A DNA stretch of 64,000 nucleotides from G963662905 sp965230045 (GCA_965230045.1 OZ245940.1:434001-498000), one strand, 5' to 3'; numbered from the stretch's first letter, positions 1-7,600 are shown. Notes: a model not told the origin generated them from the sequence alone. Program-made: numbers and translations.

Positions 1-180
1 AAAGTGGAAGCCACACAATCCACTCCGGGAACAGAAAACGAAAAAGGAACCGGTCTGGGCCTGATCCTCTGTAAGGAATTTATCGAGAAAAACAATGGCG
101 ATATCTGGGTAGAAAGCAGTCCGGGCGAAGGAAGCCGTTTCTATTTTAGTGTGCCGCTTTCGGGGAAAAATCAGCTATAA
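1..180 (+). CDS. Sensor histidine kinase, C-terminal end (partial)
   Basis: Only the last 59 codons are present; the gene begins before the window. The frame is open from base 1 and shows the G2 ATP-lid motif GTGLGL, followed by the usual C-terminal strand of an HATPase_c domain (CKEFIEKNNGDIWVESSPGEG, then a SRFYFSVPL strand). This is the catalytic ATP-binding domain of a two-component sensor kinase. The sensory part, and so the signal, cannot be seen. It stops 10 bp before the next start on the same strand, so it may be co-transcribed with the phosphodiesterase gene. Confidence 0.9.
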   Translation, partial: KVEATQSTPGTENEKGTGLGLILCKEFIEKNNGDIWVESSPGEGSRFYFSVPLSGKNQL

Positions 181-190
181 TAGTCAGATT

Positions 191-763
191 ATGAAGCCGA
201 TACGAACCTTTATCGCACTGAAACTGCATCCCGGCAGGGATTTTTGCGAAAGCTATAATGAACTGAAATCCTTGCTGCGCGAGGAAAAACTGCGCTGGGT
301 TCCCGAACAAAATTTTCATTTGACTTTGCGCTTTCTGGGAGATACGCCCCTGGATAAAATCAGCGAAATCAGTCAGGTACTGGATGAGGTGGCTGAGAAA
401 ACCAAGCCCTTCAAACTGACCACTTCCGGAACAGGCTTTTTCGGAAAAAGAGGAAAACCGTCTGTGTTCTGGATCGGCTTCCATAAGAATGAAATGCTAC
501 ATAAACTTGCACTGGAACTTGCTGCATCCATAGAAAAACTTGGCTTTGAAAGGGATGGCAAAGCTTTTAAGGCTCATTTGACCCTGGCGCGGATGAAATA
601 TCTCCATGATGAAGCAAATTTCCGGGCCTTGGCCAGTGAGTTTTCCGATGAGCTTTTCCTTTCCGAACAGATGAATGCCATCACATTTTATCAAAGTATT
701 TTGCATTCATCCGGCCCGGAATATAAAGTAATCAGCAGGCATGATTTTTTGGGCGTGGGATAG
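191..763 (+). CDS. thpR: RNA 2',3'-cyclic phosphodiesterase (ThpR/LigT, 2H family)
   Basis: A protein of 190 residues with the two HxTx motifs of the 2H phosphoesterase superfamily: HLTL near residue 45 in the context PEQNFHLTLRFLG, and HLTL near residue 130 in KAFKAHLTLAR. The family opens 2',3'-cyclic phosphate ends of RNA and was first described as a 2'-5' RNA ligase. The N terminus MKPIRTFIAL matches the family, so the ATG at 191 is preferred to an in-frame ATG at 149 that lies inside the preceding kinase gene. No signal peptide; cytosolic. The 10-bp spacing suggests an operon with the upstream kinase. Confidence 0.9.
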   Translation: MKPIRTFIALKLHPGRDFCESYNELKSLLREEKLRWVPEQNFHLTLRFLGDTPLDKISEISQVLDEVAEKTKPFKLTTSGTGFFGKRGKPSVFWIGFHKNEMLHKLALELAASIEKLGFERDGKAFKAHLTLARMKYLHDEANFRALASEFSDELFLSEQMNAITFYQSILHSSGPEYKVISRHDFLGVG

Positions 764-816
764 GCTTGTGTTTTGGAAGACGCTTTAATCCTCTCCACCC
801 TGCATTTTTTCATAGC

Positions 817-1845
817 TTATGAACTTTTCCTTTTCAGGATTTTCACAATACGGTTTATCGTTATTTCGGATAAATTCCATTCATAACCATTGAAATCCGT
901 TGTATTGATAAATTGAACGACAACCGCGTCAATATCCTTGTGATATTCTGCAAGGCTTTGATAACCAATAACCAAACCACCATGTTCGTAAACATAGGGA
1001 TAAATTTCCTGTTCGTCTTCATCAAATACGGAACCATCGTTTAAAGCCCGCAGGAATATGCCCACATCTTCTGCCGTAGCCAGCATTCCATAATCACGGG
1101 CTTTAAAATCTTCCTCATAGCCAACATAATATCCACTCATTACATCATTTAGATCAACTTCTGTAATGGAAAAATAGGTGTTCTTCAAGCCCAGGGGCAT
1201 CAAAATCCTTTCCCTGATATATTCATTGTGCGAATACCCTAAAACATCATCCATAATCCTACGGAGCAACAAATAATTGGTATTCGAATACTCGTATCCT
1301 TTATCCGGTTCAAAACGGGCGGGTAAATCCAGAGCAAAATCCAGGGCATCTTTACTGTTTTCTCCTTCGTTTTGCCAAAAGGCAGGATTATCCGTGAAAT
1401 TTGGAATACCCGAACGGTGCTGAACCATCATTTTCAGAGTTATATCTTCTGCATTTTCAATTCTTCCCACGAGTTCCGGAAAATAATCTGCGAGGGTATC
1501 ATCAAAGGACAAGCGTTTGTCATGGACCAGTTTGGTAAGCGCTACAGCCGTGTATAGCTTGCTGATGCTGGCAATTTTGAACAAAGATTTCGGGTCGGCC
1601 GGTATTTTGTTTTCCCGGTCTTTCCAGCCTCCTGTATAAAAAGCCGGAGGTTTTCCTGCTTCGTCCACATAAACAATCATACCGTCAAATCCGTAACCGA
1701 TGGCCTCATCTACCTGTTCCTGCACCGTATTGGGCAGCGGAAGTATCCAGGCTTTTACCAGTATCCATGGAACAAAGTACAAGGAAGATATGGATGCGGC
1801 AATAAAGAGTATCCTCAGAATTCGTTTTATATTTTTCTTTGACAT
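817..1845 (-). CDS. Serine hydrolase, class C beta-lactamase/DD-peptidase fold
   Basis: 342 residues. An N-terminal hydrophobic segment (about residues 9-32) directs it to the membrane or periplasm. The serine-lysine motif SISK occurs near residue 95 (FKIASISKLYTAVAL), the YSN motif near 185 (YEYSNTNY) and HGG near 290, so the catalytic triad of the beta-lactamase-related family (AmpC, DD-carboxypeptidase, esterase EstB) is complete. Substrate cannot be told from sequence: peptidoglycan peptide, D-amino-acid peptide or ester are all possible. It is transcribed away from the IS21-like remnant and has a good -7 promoter box upstream at 1899-1906. Unrelated in sequence detail to the second serine hydrolase at 7752-9626. 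Confidence 0.88.
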   Translation of the reverse strand: MSKKNIKRILRILFIAASISSLYFVPWILVKAWILPLPNTVQEQVDEAIGYGFDGMIVYVDEAGKPPAFYTGGWKDRENKIPADPKSLFKIASISKLYTAVALTKLVHDKRLSFDDTLADYFPELVGRIENAEDITLKMMVQHRSGIPNFTDNPAFWQNEGENSKDALDFALDLPARFEPDKGYEYSNTNYLLLRRIMDDVLGYSHNEYIRERILMPLGLKNTYFSITEVDLNDVMSGYYVGYEEDFKARDYGMLATAEDVGIFLRALNDGSVFDEDEQEIYPYVYEHGGLVIGYQSLAEYHKDIDAVVVQFINTTDFNGYEWNLSEITINRIVKILKRKSS

Positions 1846-1898
1846 AATATTTCAGTATGTTTCATTTCTATTGCTGTCCAGGCAAGCTGTCAATCAAA

Positions 1899-1906
1899 CA
1901 AATATA
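1899..1906 (-). promoter_or_regulatory. Bacteroidota -7 box for the serine hydrolase gene
   Basis: Read on the minus strand the octamer is TATATTTG, a full match to TAnnTTTG, 54 bp before the start at 1845. A TTTG lies about 24 bp further upstream, somewhat far for the -33 element. Confidence 0.45.
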
Positions 1907-2056
1907 CGTACAAACTGTTTTTGGATGGGGCAAAAACAGGAAAATAATCCGGATGATGCAATTTTCGCTGATAACTTGAAATCCGAAATCAGTGGCACAA
2001 AACAGCCTGTCCCGGAAACCGAAATAGGTCAACTTCACAAAAAAGTGATAAAAAAA

Positions 2057-2200
2057 GGGTCAATATGCCCCGGATCTGGGTGCTTGAAGTGCCCACTTCC
2101 GTTTTAGGGGGTCAGTATCTGCCGGTTTGGCAGTTTATAGAGGCTTTTTGTTGCTGTTTGTTTCAGCCGGTCAGGTGGGTCAGCTTAGTCCGGAATATCC
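2057..2200 (+). mobile_element. Remnant resembling an IS21-family terminus, in the gene-free gap 1846-2252
   Basis: Three spaced copies of one motif occur: GGGTCAATATGCCCCGGATC at 2057, GGGTCAGTATCTGCCGGTTT near 2109 and GGGTCAGCTTAGTCCGGAAT at 2177, with a shorter partial copy (GGTCAGG) near 2170. IS21-family ends carry several such internal repeats where the transposase binds. No istA or istB reading frame remains, so only one decayed end is left. Apart from this and the promoter box at 1899 I see nothing else in the gap. Confidence 0.5.
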
Positions 2201-2252
2201 AGGCCGGAAAACGATGCTTAATTGTTATAGCCAGTACATACCTCGAACAGTT

Positions 2253-3839
2253 TTATTCATATCCTAGTATTTCTTTGTGGATAAATATTATTGTTGTATC
2301 ATTTTTCAAATAATCTGGAATATCAATATTGCTATTATTAAATACAGCAATATCTCTCCCCTTGTTTTTAATATCCTGATATTGATTATACGAAGGTATA
2401 AAATTATATGCCGGCAATCCTGTATAAAACATTGCTTCTATATAATGGCGCCCTTTTACATTAAACAATACAGTATTCGAAGATAAATCCAAAGATTTAA
2501 AGACTTCTTTGTTATGAGACAACATTCTTGTGTATTGATTATCCTTTTTCCAAAGTGTGTGTTTTTCCTGAAGAAATGTAACATCGAACTTAAGCAAAAC
2601 AATAGCTATTATTGATAAGCAAAAAAATATGTGCTTTATATGCACAATTTTAATAAATTGATTGATAGAGTTAACAATGTAATCAAAAAGAGAGGCAAAA
2701 GCAATAAATATTATCATTGAAACGATTATTGTGAAAGACGGCATTTTGGTAGCTGCTAACGAAAAGAATAGATACACAATAATAACCATGCTTAAAAGCG
2801 AATTAATAAGTTTTTTATCATTCCCTTTTGCATAAAACGCTAAAAAGGCAGGAATAATTAAAAATGATGCTACTTTGCCATATATAGCATTGAACATATC
2901 GAAATGATACCAGAAACTGCCGCCATGACCTTCAAGCGGTATAGTAAAGTGAAGGGAGTTAAATTTATAAGCATTCATTGCTTCTGTTGGATACCAAAAA
3001 ATAGTGAGTATTTGCCATGGCAACGAAATTAATATTGTAATAAATAAAGAAATCAAAATGTCTTTATTTTCAGTTAACTTGATTTTCTTTTGCAATATTC
3101 TTAAAACGAACCAACCAAAGTATACAAGTAAACCAACTAACCATTTACACAGAATTGCCATGCCTGAAAACAAACCAATAAGATAAATCCATATTTTTTT
3201 CTTCGTGTAATAATATTCAATAAAAGACCAGATACTTAACGAGATATAAACCAAAAAAGTAAAGTCATTATGTTCCAGCTCTTGTCTGCCTGCAATTAAT
3301 TCTAAAAGGTATATCGTTGATATCATGAGCAGGCCTGAAACATAACCTACTTGCTTATTAACCAACAATTTCCCTGAACGATATGTTATTATTACCAAAA
3401 CTGTACCAAGTACAACATTTGGCAACCTTAAAGCAAATTCTGATACTCCAAATATTTTAAAGCTCAATGCAATTTGCCATAGGAACAGCGGTTGTTTATG
3501 TAACCAAATATGATATCTATCCCATCTATCATAATCCATATTAACAATAGGGTCTTCGTACAGAGTAGGCATTAATGGATGGTTCATTAAGTTTTTAGCT
3601 ACTAATGCATGAAACCGTTCGTCCCAAATATTTAAAAAGGGATCCAATAAGGCAGAAAAACAAAAAAGACAAAGCGCGGTTAAACCTAAAAAGATAATTG
3701 AAAACCGCTCCTTATTTTTCAAATTCAGAATAATACTTAACAGTAAAAAAATTACGCTAAATATTAATAATGTATTTTGAGTATTATTGAAATATGAAAT
3801 AAAATTAAACATGATAAAATGTGCTATTGTAAAGAACAT
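2253..3839 (-). CDS. GT39-type (ArnT/PMT-like) membrane glycosyltransferase
   Basis: 528 residues, about eleven to twelve hydrophobic segments. The first large loop carries the acidic WDER motif (residues about 72-75) and later DYDRWDRYHIWLHKQPLFLW, the periplasmic loop pattern of polyprenyl-phosphate-sugar-dependent transferases (PF13231/PF02366). Such enzymes move a sugar from a lipid carrier to lipid A, protein or glycan on the outer face of the inner membrane; the acceptor is unknown. The coding DNA is visibly more AT-rich (many AAA, ATA, TTA codons) than the flanking core genes, and it lies between two IS21-like remnants, so lateral acquisition is likely. It has no close partner gene in the window and is unlike the other GT39 gene at 42747-44321 in base usage. 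Confidence 0.85.
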   Translation of the reverse strand: MFFTIAHFIMFNFISYFNNTQNTLLIFSVIFLLLSIILNLKNKERFSIIFLGLTALCLFCFSALLDPFLNIWDERFHALVAKNLMNHPLMPTLYEDPIVNMDYDRWDRYHIWLHKQPLFLWQIALSFKIFGVSEFALRLPNVVLGTVLVIITYRSGKLLVNKQVGYVSGLLMISTIYLLELIAGRQELEHNDFTFLVYISLSIWSFIEYYYTKKKIWIYLIGLFSGMAILCKWLVGLLVYFGWFVLRILQKKIKLTENKDILISLFITILISLPWQILTIFWYPTEAMNAYKFNSLHFTIPLEGHGGSFWYHFDMFNAIYGKVASFLIIPAFLAFYAKGNDKKLINSLLSMVIIVYLFFSLAATKMPSFTIIVSMIIFIAFASLFDYIVNSINQFIKIVHIKHIFFCLSIIAIVLLKFDVTFLQEKHTLWKKDNQYTRMLSHNKEVFKSLDLSSNTVLFNVKGRHYIEAMFYTGLPAYNFIPSYNQYQDIKNKGRDIAVFNNSNIDIPDYLKNDTTIIFIHKEILGYE

Positions 3840-3862
3840 ACAAAAGTTAAAACATTTATTCT

Positions 3863-3920
3863 GTGGCTATTTCAGCCAGACTATGCCACTGATTACGGTC
3901 AAACAGTGCCACTTTGAAAA
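3863..3920 (-). mobile_element. Second IS21-like terminal remnant, in the gap 3840-4184
   Basis: On the minus strand the sequence reads AAGTGGCACTGTTTGACCGT, then AATCAGTGGCATAGTCTGGC, then TGAAATAGCCAC. The repeated AGTGGCA unit and its spacing are like the multiple internal repeats at IS21-family ends, and the wording differs from the remnant at 2057-2200, so it would come from another element. No transposase frame is present. Bases 3921-4023 between it and the hairpin hold nothing I can identify. Confidence 0.45.
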
Positions 3921-4023
3921 ACCGTACAATAGTACAAAAATTTAATCATTCATTTTCCAAAAAACCTTTTCTTAGTGATCCTTAAATGCGCAAAATAATT
4001 TATTGAGCTAAAAAATGTTTTTG

Positions 4024-4100
4024 GCGCCCCCCGTTCCCGCGCGTGTCCTCACGTGTGGCTTACCGGGCCTGAGGACACGCGCGGCAGCTGGGGGGGGCGC
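4024..4100. repeat. GC-rich hairpin repeat, copy 1
   Basis: Core at 4027-4090. The 15-base arm at 4037-4051 pairs perfectly with 4070-4084 (CCGCGCGTGTCCTCA against its complement), enclosing an 18-base loop. An outer pair of arms, GCGCCCCCC at 4024-4032 and GGGGGGCGC at 4092-4100, lengthens this copy. The same core returns at 5460-5522 and 7435-7498, always downstream of the 3' end of a gene or gene remnant on the minus strand. Confidence 0.9.
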
Positions 4101-4118
4101 GAAAGGGTCGGGATAAAT

Positions 4119-4176
4119 GTTCAACAAAGCGTCCAGGCTTCGCGCTGCGCGCAGCCAGGACGCTTAATTGTTGTGC
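4119..4176 (-). other. attC-like imperfect hairpin after the RhuM-like gene
   Basis: On the minus strand this 58-base element starts GCACAACAATTAAGCG and ends GTTGAAC. GTTGAAC fits the integron core site GTTRRRY; the opposite end, GCACAAC, differs from RYYYAAC at one position. Inside, 4127-4134 pairs with 4158-4165 (8 bp), then a T-T mismatch and 4136-4139 pairs with 4153-4156. Length, the ACAACAATT opening and imperfect pairing are those of a short attC recombination site, and it sits 9 bases after the stop of a single-gene unit. No integron integrase is in the window. A rho-independent hairpin without a U tract is the main alternative. Confidence 0.4.
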
Positions 4177-4184
4177 CCTGTTGT

Positions 4185-5207
4185 TTATTCCTTTTTATCG
4201 TCAATATTATCAATTAACTTATCAAAATCTGACTGAAACAATCGGTCTTGTACAATTCGGTATTTTTCAAATTCACTCTCTGCAAATGTTTTCGCTATTG
4301 CACGACTTACTTTTCCTGAATCCGTAAGAATTTCTTTTTCATTAAATTGCAAAAAAGCATTTAATTTTCCAGACCAATCCTCCATTGACATTGGTATATT
4401 GCGTTCCGCTTGTGTTTCTGCATAATCAAGATACATCGTTACAAATCTATCTAAGGATTTAATTTCATCTATTCTCAGATAGTTTTTTGCAATCGAGACA
4501 TCTGTTTTTATGATTTTTCCATCAGGAGCATTTTTCCAACTTGTTAAACCCATATAATCTTTTTCGCTATCGGCTCGTTTCATTACCAACTCTGCTGCTG
4601 TGTTTCCGTGAATTGCAAAATGAAGTTTATTTTGAACTGTTGCAAAAAAGTCTTTTGTTGTAGGGCTACTAACATTATAGTCAAATGCAGTTGAATAAAT
4701 ATCGGTAATTTTTTGATAGAATTTTCTTTCACTTGCTCTAATTTCTCTAATCTCGGCAAGTAATTCATCGTAATAATTCTCATCTAAGTATGCACCATTT
4801 TTAAGTCTTTCTTTATCTAAAACCCAACCTTTAACAGCATAGCTTTTCAACACAGAAGTTGCCCATTGTCTAAATTGAGTGGCTCTTCGTGAATTCACTC
4901 TATATCCAACCGAAATAATTGCATCTAAATTATAATGTTTTGTTTTATAGTTTTTTCCATCGGAAGCAGTTACCGAGAAATCCTCGACAACTGAATTTTC
5001 ATCTAGTTCGCCAGATTTAAAAATATTTTTTAGATGTAATGAGATATTGTCCGAACTACAATCAAATAAAATAGCCATCAGCTTTTGCGAGAGCCAAATT
5101 GTGTCATTCTCAAACCGAACCTCAATTCCATCTTGTCCTTTTTGATTGGAAAATATCAAAAATTCTACTGTGCTATTTCGTATTTGCAATTTTTTCTTTT
5201 TATCCAT
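4185..5207 (-). CDS. RhuM family protein (virulence-associated, function unknown)
   Basis: 340 residues, close to the usual size of RhuM family proteins (PF13310). Typical family features are the N-terminal region IWLSQKLMAILF with NISLHLKNIF, the central HYNLDAIISVGYRVNSRRATQFRQWA segment (shown here in part; residues about 92-117), and VLKSYAVKGWVLDKERLKNG near residue 125. The family is named from Salmonella pathogenicity island 3, is scattered on mobile islands, and its biochemical role is not established. No signal peptide or membrane segment. The gene is AT-rich and stands alone: its 3' end faces an attC-like hairpin and hairpin copy 1, and its 5' side is hairpin copy 2. This single-gene unit between repeats is the layout expected of a captured cassette. 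A -7-like TAAATTTG lies at 5230-5237 on the minus strand, 22 bp before the ATG. Confidence 0.85.
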   Translation of the reverse strand: MDKKKKLQIRNSTVEFLIFSNQKGQDGIEVRFENDTIWLSQKLMAILFDCSSDNISLHLKNIFKSGELDENSVVEDFSVTASDGKNYKTKHYNLDAIISVGYRVNSRRATQFRQWATSVLKSYAVKGWVLDKERLKNGAYLDENYYDELLAEIREIRASERKFYQKITDIYSTAFDYNVSSPTTKDFFATVQNKLHFAIHGNTAAELVMKRADSEKDYMGLTSWKNAPDGKIIKTDVSIAKNYLRIDEIKSLDRFVTMYLDYAETQAERNIPMSMEDWSGKLNAFLQFNEKEILTDSGKVSRAIAKTFAESEFEKYRIVQDRLFQSDFDKLIDNIDDKKE

Positions 5208-5459
5208 TCTCTTACAGTTTATTCAACTACAAATTTACTGTTTTTTTTTGCCTAGAATCATTCCATCAGCGAATCAGGGCTCCGGATGCTTGCTGAGAAA
5301 ATGCACATGCTTTATTGTTTTCCTTCTGCTCCTGCAATGCAGGACTGATATGATTATGCCAAAGCCCCACAAAATGGGCTGTAGATGGCGATAGATATTG
5401 ACAAAACGCCCTTTGTAATTATTGCAAACCAAAGCTTTTGGCTGAAAATGGCCTGTTTT
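5208..5459. other. Gene-free spacer upstream of the RhuM-like gene
   Basis: With the hairpin that follows it forms a 378-bp gap (5208-5585). A short minus-strand open frame crosses 5274-5510 but runs into the hairpin repeat, has no recognisable domain and no promoter, so I do not call it. The only signal seen is the -7-like box TAAATTTG (minus strand, 5230-5237) serving the RhuM-like gene. Confidence 0.5.
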
Positions 5460-5624
5460 CCCCCGTTCCCGCGCGTATCCTCTCGCGTGGCTTACCGGGC
5501 CTGAGGACACGCGCGGCAGCTGTTGTGAGAGGCGCAGTGGCGGTCATTTGACCGTCACCCATCTACTCGAAAAGGGGCAGTACTTTCATACCCACCAATC
5601 AAAGTTGTCCGATATAATAATTTC
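5460..5624. repeat. 165-bp direct repeat with hairpin copy 2
   Basis: The hairpin core (5460-5522) has two changes in its left arm relative to copies 1 and 3. Similarity to copy 3 continues without gaps through 5624, so 5460-5624 and 7436-7600 are both 165 bp and differ at about 14 positions, 11 of them clustered at 5543-5575. The repeat contains the last 12 codons and stop of the methyltransferase gene. Together the pair brackets a 1.81-kb unit holding both restriction-modification genes. Confidence 0.92.
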
Positions 5625-6461
5625 ATTTTTCTGAATATGATGAGTAGTTTTCATGGGTATAGTCTTGTAGGCAAGATTGTATTTGTCTGCTAAAACTCTA
5701 ATTTCTTCTGTATCATCATACGTCAGCATATATTTTCCACAAAGTCTAGAAGTTATTTCAAAAAGTCTCTCATGGTCAATCTCGTAATAAGTATATAATC
5801 GCCTGCCAGCTTTTGTATAAGGAGGGTCGATGAAAAAGTATTTTTCCTTGTCGGAAATATTTCTTTCTAAAAAGTCAAAAGCATCTCCAGTTTTAAAGTC
5901 CATTTTGTTTTTAACAAGATTAATAGCAGAAATCCTATCATGTAGCGTTTTTGCATACCATCTTGATTTTATCCCTTTTCCATTTTCCCCATTTTTAATT
6001 AATCCTGAACCTTTGGTTATTATTCCTCCATGAAAAATCCTGTTCTTTAGGATTGTGCTAAATGCTTGTTCTTTAATTGATTTTTCACTTTTAGATAAAA
6101 CTTTATTTGCATTTTCTTTAGTTAAATCAAATTCAAGAATTGTAGTTGCAAGCCAATTTGTATCGCCATTTATAATTACGTCCCAAACTGCTGCAACTTC
6201 TTCATCAAGTTCAATCATTGTAATTTTACTTGCTAAATTCTCAAATGCTGCGGTAAGGCTTACAATTCCACCTCCTACAAATGGTTCGCATAAATGCTTA
6301 TTGTTAGATTCTTGTTTTAACCAAGGTCGAACAACTGGAATTAGCCAAGTTTTACCACCAGGATATCTAAAAGGACTTCTTTGGGGTACAGAAGCAACGT
6401 TAACAACTTTAGGTTTTGTAGTTTTTTGCTGAGTTCCAAATAATGTAAGCTGTTCTCCCAT
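5586..6461 (-). CDS. Dam-like N6-adenine DNA methyltransferase of a restriction-modification pair
   Basis: 291 residues, a D12-class (MethyltransfD12, PF02086) adenine methyltransferase. The SAM-binding motif I is RSPFRYPGGKTWL near residue 28; the catalytic DPPY is near residue 215 (YFFIDPPYTKAGRRLYTYY); the D12 C-terminal pattern NEIIIS closes the protein. It methylates the exocyclic amine of adenine in its target. It starts 2 bp after the stop of the NotI-like endonuclease gene, so the two are translationally close and form an operon, endonuclease first. Its last 12 codons and downstream region are part of the 165-bp repeat, and the same 12 codons recur as a fragment at 7562-7600. AT-rich compared with the core genome. 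Confidence 0.9.
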   Translation of the reverse strand: MGEQLTLFGTQQKTTKPKVVNVASVPQRSPFRYPGGKTWLIPVVRPWLKQESNNKHLCEPFVGGGIVSLTAAFENLASKITMIELDEEVAAVWDVIINGDTNWLATTILEFDLTKENANKVLSKSEKSIKEQAFSTILKNRIFHGGIITKGSGLIKNGENGKGIKSRWYAKTLHDRISAINLVKNKMDFKTGDAFDFLERNISDKEKYFFIDPPYTKAGRRLYTYYEIDHERLFEITSRLCGKYMLTYDDTEEIRVLADKYNLAYKTIPMKTTHHIQKNEIIISDNFDWWV

Positions 6462-6463
6462 AG

Positions 6464-7351
6464 TTATTTGCTAATTATGTCAGTTAACGATGGTGTATCA
6501 GGTGAATTATTATCCAAATGTTCATCAAGCTTGTTTTGAAGAGTATTGATGAAATTTGAAACATCTCCGGGAACTGGAGTGGTTACCTTATGAAGAGCTG
6601 GCTCAAATTCAGTGTAGATTGTCTTTGAAAGGACAAGATTGTATTGATTTGATTTTTCATCAAAATCCAAGTCATATAAAAACCAAGCTATATCGGCTTT
6701 GTCCTCAGTAGTTTCTGGTAAATTTGGCAAAGTCTCATAGAAAGATTTTTGAAGGGCAACTGTTTGTTTCTTTTCCCAAGATTTAAAAATACCTCCTTTA
6801 TACAACATTTGAGGAATTAGTCTTTTTCGGGAAGAAGACAAATAATCAGGTTTAGGATAATTATAACCTGTTGGCCAAACAAAATCTTTAGTGGGTTTCT
6901 TTATAAACGATTCAAACGGGTTACGTAAGTTTCCTGAGATATAAACTCCTTGGACTTCCAATGAGGCGAAATCAATTAGTCTGCCACTTTCATCATATTT
7001 TACCAATGCAAAGTCAATATTGCCAGCAGATTGTCCGTTTTTATCAAGTAATTTGATTTCAGATAATGATGTCCAATTTGATTTGTCTCCAAAAGCAAAA
7101 TTTGCAGCATTTTCTATTATTATCCAATCTTCTCGAAATCTTGTTGGGCAGGTAATTACTGAATTGTTTCCGTGTCTAACACTACAAACCCCCAAGGGAT
7201 TATTTGCTTTGTCTTTCGTGCAATTTGGGACTTTATTATTGAAAGGACATAATTTTTTTGTTCGGTAACGTTTTGCCTTATCTGATTCATTATCTGTCGG
7301 AAATCCAAAGACTTCAACTAATGGACTTTTATTTTTATTGTTTTCGCTCAT
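6464..7351 (-). CDS. NotI-family type II restriction endonuclease
   Basis: 295 residues. A cysteine-rich N-terminal module, CPFNNKVPNCTKD (residues about 35-47), GVCSVRHGN (about 53-61) and TCPTRF (about 67-72), supplies four cysteines as in the iron-binding knuckle of NotI. The PD-(D/E)xK nuclease core is visible as GNIDFALV (Asp about 115) and SLEVQGVY (Glu and Gln about 132-134), matching the D...ExQ active site described for NotI-type enzymes. I infer double-strand cleavage at a GC-containing palindrome, protected by the adjacent methyltransferase. Pairing with a D12 adenine enzyme implies the real target contains an A, so it need not be GCGGCCGC. The gene is transcribed first in the pair from a promoter that abuts the ATG at 7351. 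Confidence 0.87.
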   Translation of the reverse strand: MSENNKNKSPLVEVFGFPTDNESDKAKRYRTKKLCPFNNKVPNCTKDKANNPLGVCSVRHGNNSVITCPTRFREDWIIIENAANFAFGDKSNWTSLSEIKLLDKNGQSAGNIDFALVKYDESGRLIDFASLEVQGVYISGNLRNPFESFIKKPTKDFVWPTGYNYPKPDYLSSSRKRLIPQMLYKGGIFKSWEKKQTVALQKSFYETLPNLPETTEDKADIAWFLYDLDFDEKSNQYNLVLSKTIYTEFEPALHKVTTPVPGDVSNFINTLQNKLDEHLDNNSPDTPSLTDIISK

Positions 7352-7355
7352 ATTG

Positions 7356-7380
7356 CAAAGATAAAAAATCTATCGGCCGA
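7356..7380 (-). promoter_or_regulatory. Promoter and palindrome directly in front of the endonuclease gene
   Basis: On the minus strand the -7 box TATCTTTG (7356-7363) ends 4 bases before the ATG at 7351, so the transcript would start at or very near the ATG, a leaderless or nearly leaderless message. Just upstream, TCGGCCGA (7373-7380) is the centre of an imperfect 16-bp palindrome (TCTATCGGCCGACAGA) placed between the -33 and -7 positions, where a repressor or the enzyme itself could bind. It contains CGGCCG, the core of the classical NotI site. Confidence 0.5.
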
Positions 7381-7435
7381 CAGAATTTATTGCTCAGTTT
7401 TTTTAACCTGGCACACCAATTCTGCATATAAGAAC

Positions 7436-7600
7436 CCCCCGTTCCCGCGCGTGTCCTCACGCGTGGCTTACCGGGCCTGAGGACACGCGCGGCAGCTGTT
7501 GTGAGAGGCGCAGTGGCGAACATCTGATTATCAACCATTTACCCGATTAGGGGCAGTACTTTCATACCCACCAATCAAAGTTGTCCGATATAATGATTTC
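7436..7600. repeat. 165-bp direct repeat with hairpin copy 3 and a methyltransferase 3' fragment
   Basis: Gapless partner of 5460-5624. The hairpin core is at 7435-7498 with perfect 15-bp arms. At 7562-7600 (minus strand) it encodes EIIISDNFDWWV and a stop, identical to the methyltransferase C terminus at 5586-5624. The single base change in that stretch is silent in the methyltransferase frame (ATT to ATC), which argues that the fragment came from a functional methyltransferase gene. Similarity stops abruptly at 7600/5624. Confidence 0.92.

Noticed and set aside
1700..2107. 135-codon plus-strand frame over the serine hydrolase start and the IS21-like remnant
   Set aside because: Half is antisense to the hydrolase gene; the other half is repeat sequence.
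4027..4090. Hairpin copies 1-3 as canonical attC sites
   Set aside because: No GTTRRRY/RYYYAAC pair at the ends and the stem is too perfect; only the neighbouring element at 4119-4176 is attC-like.
5274..5510. 78-codon minus-strand frame between hairpin copy 2 and the RhuM-like gene
   Set aside because: Begins in the repeat, no domain, no promoter; not enough to call a gene.
7335..7538. Small minus-strand frame through hairpin copy 3
   Set aside because: Its residues are those produced by the GC-rich repeat itself and it runs into the endonuclease gene.
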